A stretch of 55,722 nt of DNA from Agrococcus beijingensis (GTDB taxonomy: Bacteria > Actinomycetota > Actinomycetes > Actinomycetales > Microbacteriaceae). Position numbers and translations under genes: made by a program. The notes under the pieces were generated by a model. That model did not search any database. It was not told the origin of the DNA and was given only the letters and a program-made list of their open reading frames with translations. Positions 54,351 through 55,722 of this stretch are shown piece by piece (positions within the stretch are counted from its first letter, which is position 1; the number at the start of each line of letters is the position of its first letter). Location: contig NZ_CP132360.1 of NCBI RefSeq assembly GCF_030758955.1, forward strand, positions 1,219,758 to 1,275,479, given 5' to 3'.

Positions 54351-54967
54351 TGCATCCGGTCGTCGCGGAGATCACGAGTGCGGCAGGATCGCGCGTGCTG
54401 AACGGCGAGCTCGAGCAGGACGCGCCGCCGGTCGAGGGCGACGAGCGCTGGGGTGCCTCCATCGTCGCGCGGCCGGATGGCCGCTCCGCTGACCTGCTCG
54501 ATGGCTGGACCGCTGAGGCGAGGGGTCACATCGGCGAGTGCTGGCCCACCGGCGCACTCGGCAGCTGCCATGTGACCTTGCGGCAGCTCGATCGCTGGCA
54601 CGCGAGCGTCGACGCCGCGGTCCTCGGAGAAGGACAGCAGGCGCTCGGCGATCTCGCCGGTGCGGGGCCGCTTCGGACGCGCCTCGTCGGCATCGCGGTC
54701 TCCACCGGCGGCGTGCTCGCGATGCTGGAGCCGGACGGCGACGCATGGGACCGCGTCCGAAGCATCATGCGAGGCAGGCCGCGAGCGTTGCTGCACGCGA
54801 CCCTGGTGCACTTCACGATGGGCATCGACGACCCACGATCGTTGCTGGCCTGGGCGGAACGCGCTCCGGGAGGAGTGCGGATCGATCTCGACCGGATCGC
54901 GCTCGTCCGCTATGACTACGACTCGGCGTTGTCGCGCATGATGCCGCACGATCTCCTCGCGGTCTGA
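54350..54967 (+). CDS. Probable 2H phosphoesterase (LigT/2'-5' RNA ligase-like fold)
   Basis: 205 residues with no signal peptide. Two HxTx motifs 75 residues apart, CHVTLRQL (H74) and LLHATLVHF (H149), with RWGASIVARPDG at the N terminus and VSTGGVLAMLEPDG in the middle, match the 2H phosphoesterase pattern. Enzymes of this superfamily open 2',3'-cyclic phosphates or act on 2'-5' linkages, and some members are amide-type or unknown. The assignment rests on the two motifs and overall order only. It is translationally coupled to the upstream PHP gene by TGATG. Base use is slightly less GC-rich than in its neighbour. Confidence 0.55.
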   Translation: MHPVVAEITSAAGSRVLNGELEQDAPPVEGDERWGASIVARPDGRSADLLDGWTAEARGHIGECWPTGALGSCHVTLRQLDRWHASVDAAVLGEGQQALGDLAGAGPLRTRLVGIAVSTGGVLAMLEPDGDAWDRVRSIMRGRPRALLHATLVHFTMGIDDPRSLLAWAERAPGGVRIDLDRIALVRYDYDSALSRMMPHDLLAV

Positions 54968-54996
54968 GTTCGCCGTGGCGGATGGCGTCCGGAAGA

Positions 54997-55014
54997 TGTA
55001 CCATTTGTGGTACA
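54997..55014 (+). promoter_or_regulatory. Palindromic operator of the yefM-yoeB module
   Basis: TGTACCA (54997-55003) and TGGTACA (55008-55014) are perfect inverted arms with TTTG between them, 13 bp before the antitoxin ATG. E. coli YefM is known to bind palindromes with a TGTACA core, and this site is closely similar, so autoregulation is likely. Confidence 0.7.
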
Positions 55015-55027
55015 AGAGGAGGGCCTC

Positions 55028-55276
55028 ATGGCTATCACGGCATCCGAAGCCCGGCGCGAGTTGTTCACGCTCATCGAGCGCGTCAACGCCGACCGCACCG
55101 AAGTCGAGATCACGTCGAAACGAGGAGCGGCCGTGCTGATCTCGCGCGACGAGTATGACGCGCTGCAGGAGACCGCATACCTCCTGCGTTCCCCGGCAAA
55201 CGCGAAGCGACTGATCCGATCGCTCGAGCAGGCTCGCTCAGGCAGCGCCGTCGAGCACGACATCGTCGAAGGCTGA
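55028..55276 (+). CDS. yefM: Antitoxin, YefM/Phd family
   Basis: 82 residues. The N-terminal DNA-binding fold is [20 protein letters not shown], followed by [25 protein letters not shown], the Phd/YefM signature. The C-terminal tail ([18 protein letters not shown]) should be disordered and wrap the toxin. It neutralises YoeB and represses its own promoter. GAGGAGGG precedes ATG 55028. The stop overlaps the toxin start (TGATG). The module is less GC-rich than the surroundings, suggesting horizontal acquisition. Confidence 0.93.
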   Translation: MAITASEARRELFTLIERVNADRTEVEITSKRGAAVLISRDEYDALQETAYLLRSPANAKRLIRSLEQARSGSAVEHDIVEG

Positions 55277-55539
55277 TGGCGCGCCTGCTGGCGTGGACCG
55301 ATGACGCCTGGGACGACTACCTCCATTGGCAGCAGGCGGACCGGACGCTGCTCAAGCGGATCAATGTCCTGATCGCCGACATCCAACGTGGCGACCCGTT
55401 CGAAGGCATCGGCAAGCCCGAGCCTCTGCGACACGGTCTCGCAGGCGCCTGGTCACGTCGCATCGACGGCGAGCATCGGCTGGTCTACAGCGTCGATGAC
55501 GAGCGCCTCACGATTGTGCAGGCTCGCTACCACTACTGA
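55276..55539 (+). CDS. yoeB: Toxin, YoeB family mRNA interferase
   Basis: 87 residues with a RelE-like fold. [24 protein letters not shown] at the start and the C-terminal block [21 protein letters not shown] then IVQARYHY are diagnostic. YoeB binds the ribosome and cleaves mRNA in the A site. The catalytic Glu, Arg and C-terminal His-Tyr residues are present ([19 protein letters not shown]), so it appears active. It forms a module with the coupled antitoxin gene. Confidence 0.95.
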   Translation: MARLLAWTDDAWDDYLHWQQADRTLLKRINVLIADIQRGDPFEGIGKPEPLRHGLAGAWSRRIDGEHRLVYSVDDERLTIVQARYHY

Positions 55540-55540
55540 A

Positions 55541-55635
55541 GCGGGAGTGCCCCTCAGCCGCGGGAGTGACCCTCAGCCGCGGGAGTGACCGCTCAGCCGC
55601 GGGAGTGACCGCTCAGCCGCGGGAGTGACCGCTCA
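55541..55635. repeat. Short tandem repeat array, about five 19-20 bp units
   Basis: Units beginning GCGGGAGTGACC start at 55541, 55560, 55579, 55599 and 55619. The first two are 19 bp, the next two 20 bp, and the last diverges after 17 bp. Copies 3 and 4 are identical. There are no spacers, so it is not a CRISPR. It directly follows the toxin gene. Confidence 0.85.
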
Positions 55636-55722
55636 CGTGCCCGAGTGGCGGGACGAAGACGGTCAGCATGGCGAACGGCCGCCACGCGGATGCGGAGCGG
55701 CCGTGCGTCGCTGCTGCTGGTG
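55636..55722. other. Unassigned right edge
   Basis: These 87 bases contain no recognisable gene. On the minus strand a frame from the edge stays open until a stop at 55613-55615 inside the repeat array, ending with LGHVSGHSRG. It could be the 3' end of a gene lying mostly outside the window, but this cannot be supported here. Confidence 0.2.

Noticed and set aside
55541..55635. CRISPR array
   Set aside because: Units are directly adjacent with no unique spacers, and no cas gene is nearby.
55613..55720. Partial minus-strand gene at the right edge
   Set aside because: Only 35 codons are visible and they show no recognisable motif, so it is noted as a possibility but not called as a gene.

Overview
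The window is a GC-rich (roughly 70%) actinobacterial chromosome segment. The gene set, gene order and promoter style fit the family Microbacteriaceae, possibly near Agrococcus; the genus is a guess. Nearly all of it is ordinary chromosomal DNA. No rRNA, tRNA, insertion sequence, phage gene or CRISPR array was recognised. Many genes appear to be read from leaderless transcripts: a TAnnnT -10 hexamer lies 6-7 nt before the ATG or GTG, and this was used to choose several starts.

Layout. 1-5.4 kb (minus): an FtsK/SpoIIIE-type ATPase running off the left edge, a 5'-truncated transglutaminase-fold membrane protein, a 3'-truncated sbcC and an intact sbcD. The two truncated genes meet at an abrupt junction near 3400, so this is either a real deletion or an assembly chimera. 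5.5-11.5 kb (plus): a complete Mrp cation/proton antiporter operon, mrpA(B)CDEFG. 11.5-17.9 kb (plus): a glycine riboswitch, gcvT-gcvH-gcvP and a translationally coupled solute-binding lipoprotein. 17.9-26 kb: a CPBP membrane protein (minus), then a peptide-type ABC importer (binding protein, two permeases, fused double ATPase) with a PH-domain gene inserted on the opposite strand. 26-31.9 kb: typA, a DHA2 drug-efflux-type MFS transporter behind a structured leader, and a divergent flavin monooxygenase/FMN reductase pair. 32-42 kb: a PIG-L deacetylase fused to membrane helices, fdxA-dapC, citrate synthase, an NCS2 purine permease, a two-gene ABC exporter, and dapD/dapE firing from one symmetric bidirectional promoter.

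42-48.3 kb: a PIG-V-like mannosyltransferase, DUF3117, an O-methyltransferase, tatB, Mrp/ApbC ATPase, DUF1003, an MgtE-N/CBS protein and a YflT-like stress protein. 48.3-55.7 kb: the divergent lysG/lysE regulator-exporter pair, aminopeptidase P, an alpha/beta hydrolase, an endo/exonuclease/phosphatase protein, a PHP phosphoesterase coupled to a probable 2H phosphoesterase, a yefM-yoeB toxin-antitoxin module with its palindromic operator, and a short tandem-repeat array at the right edge.

Functional links. dapC, dapD and dapE supply diaminopimelate for lysine and peptidoglycan, and lysE/lysG control basic amino-acid overflow. The gcv operon and its lipoprotein appear to be one glycine-responsive unit. 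The monooxygenase and FMN reductase form a two-component FMNH2 system. The Mrp operon serves pH and sodium homeostasis.
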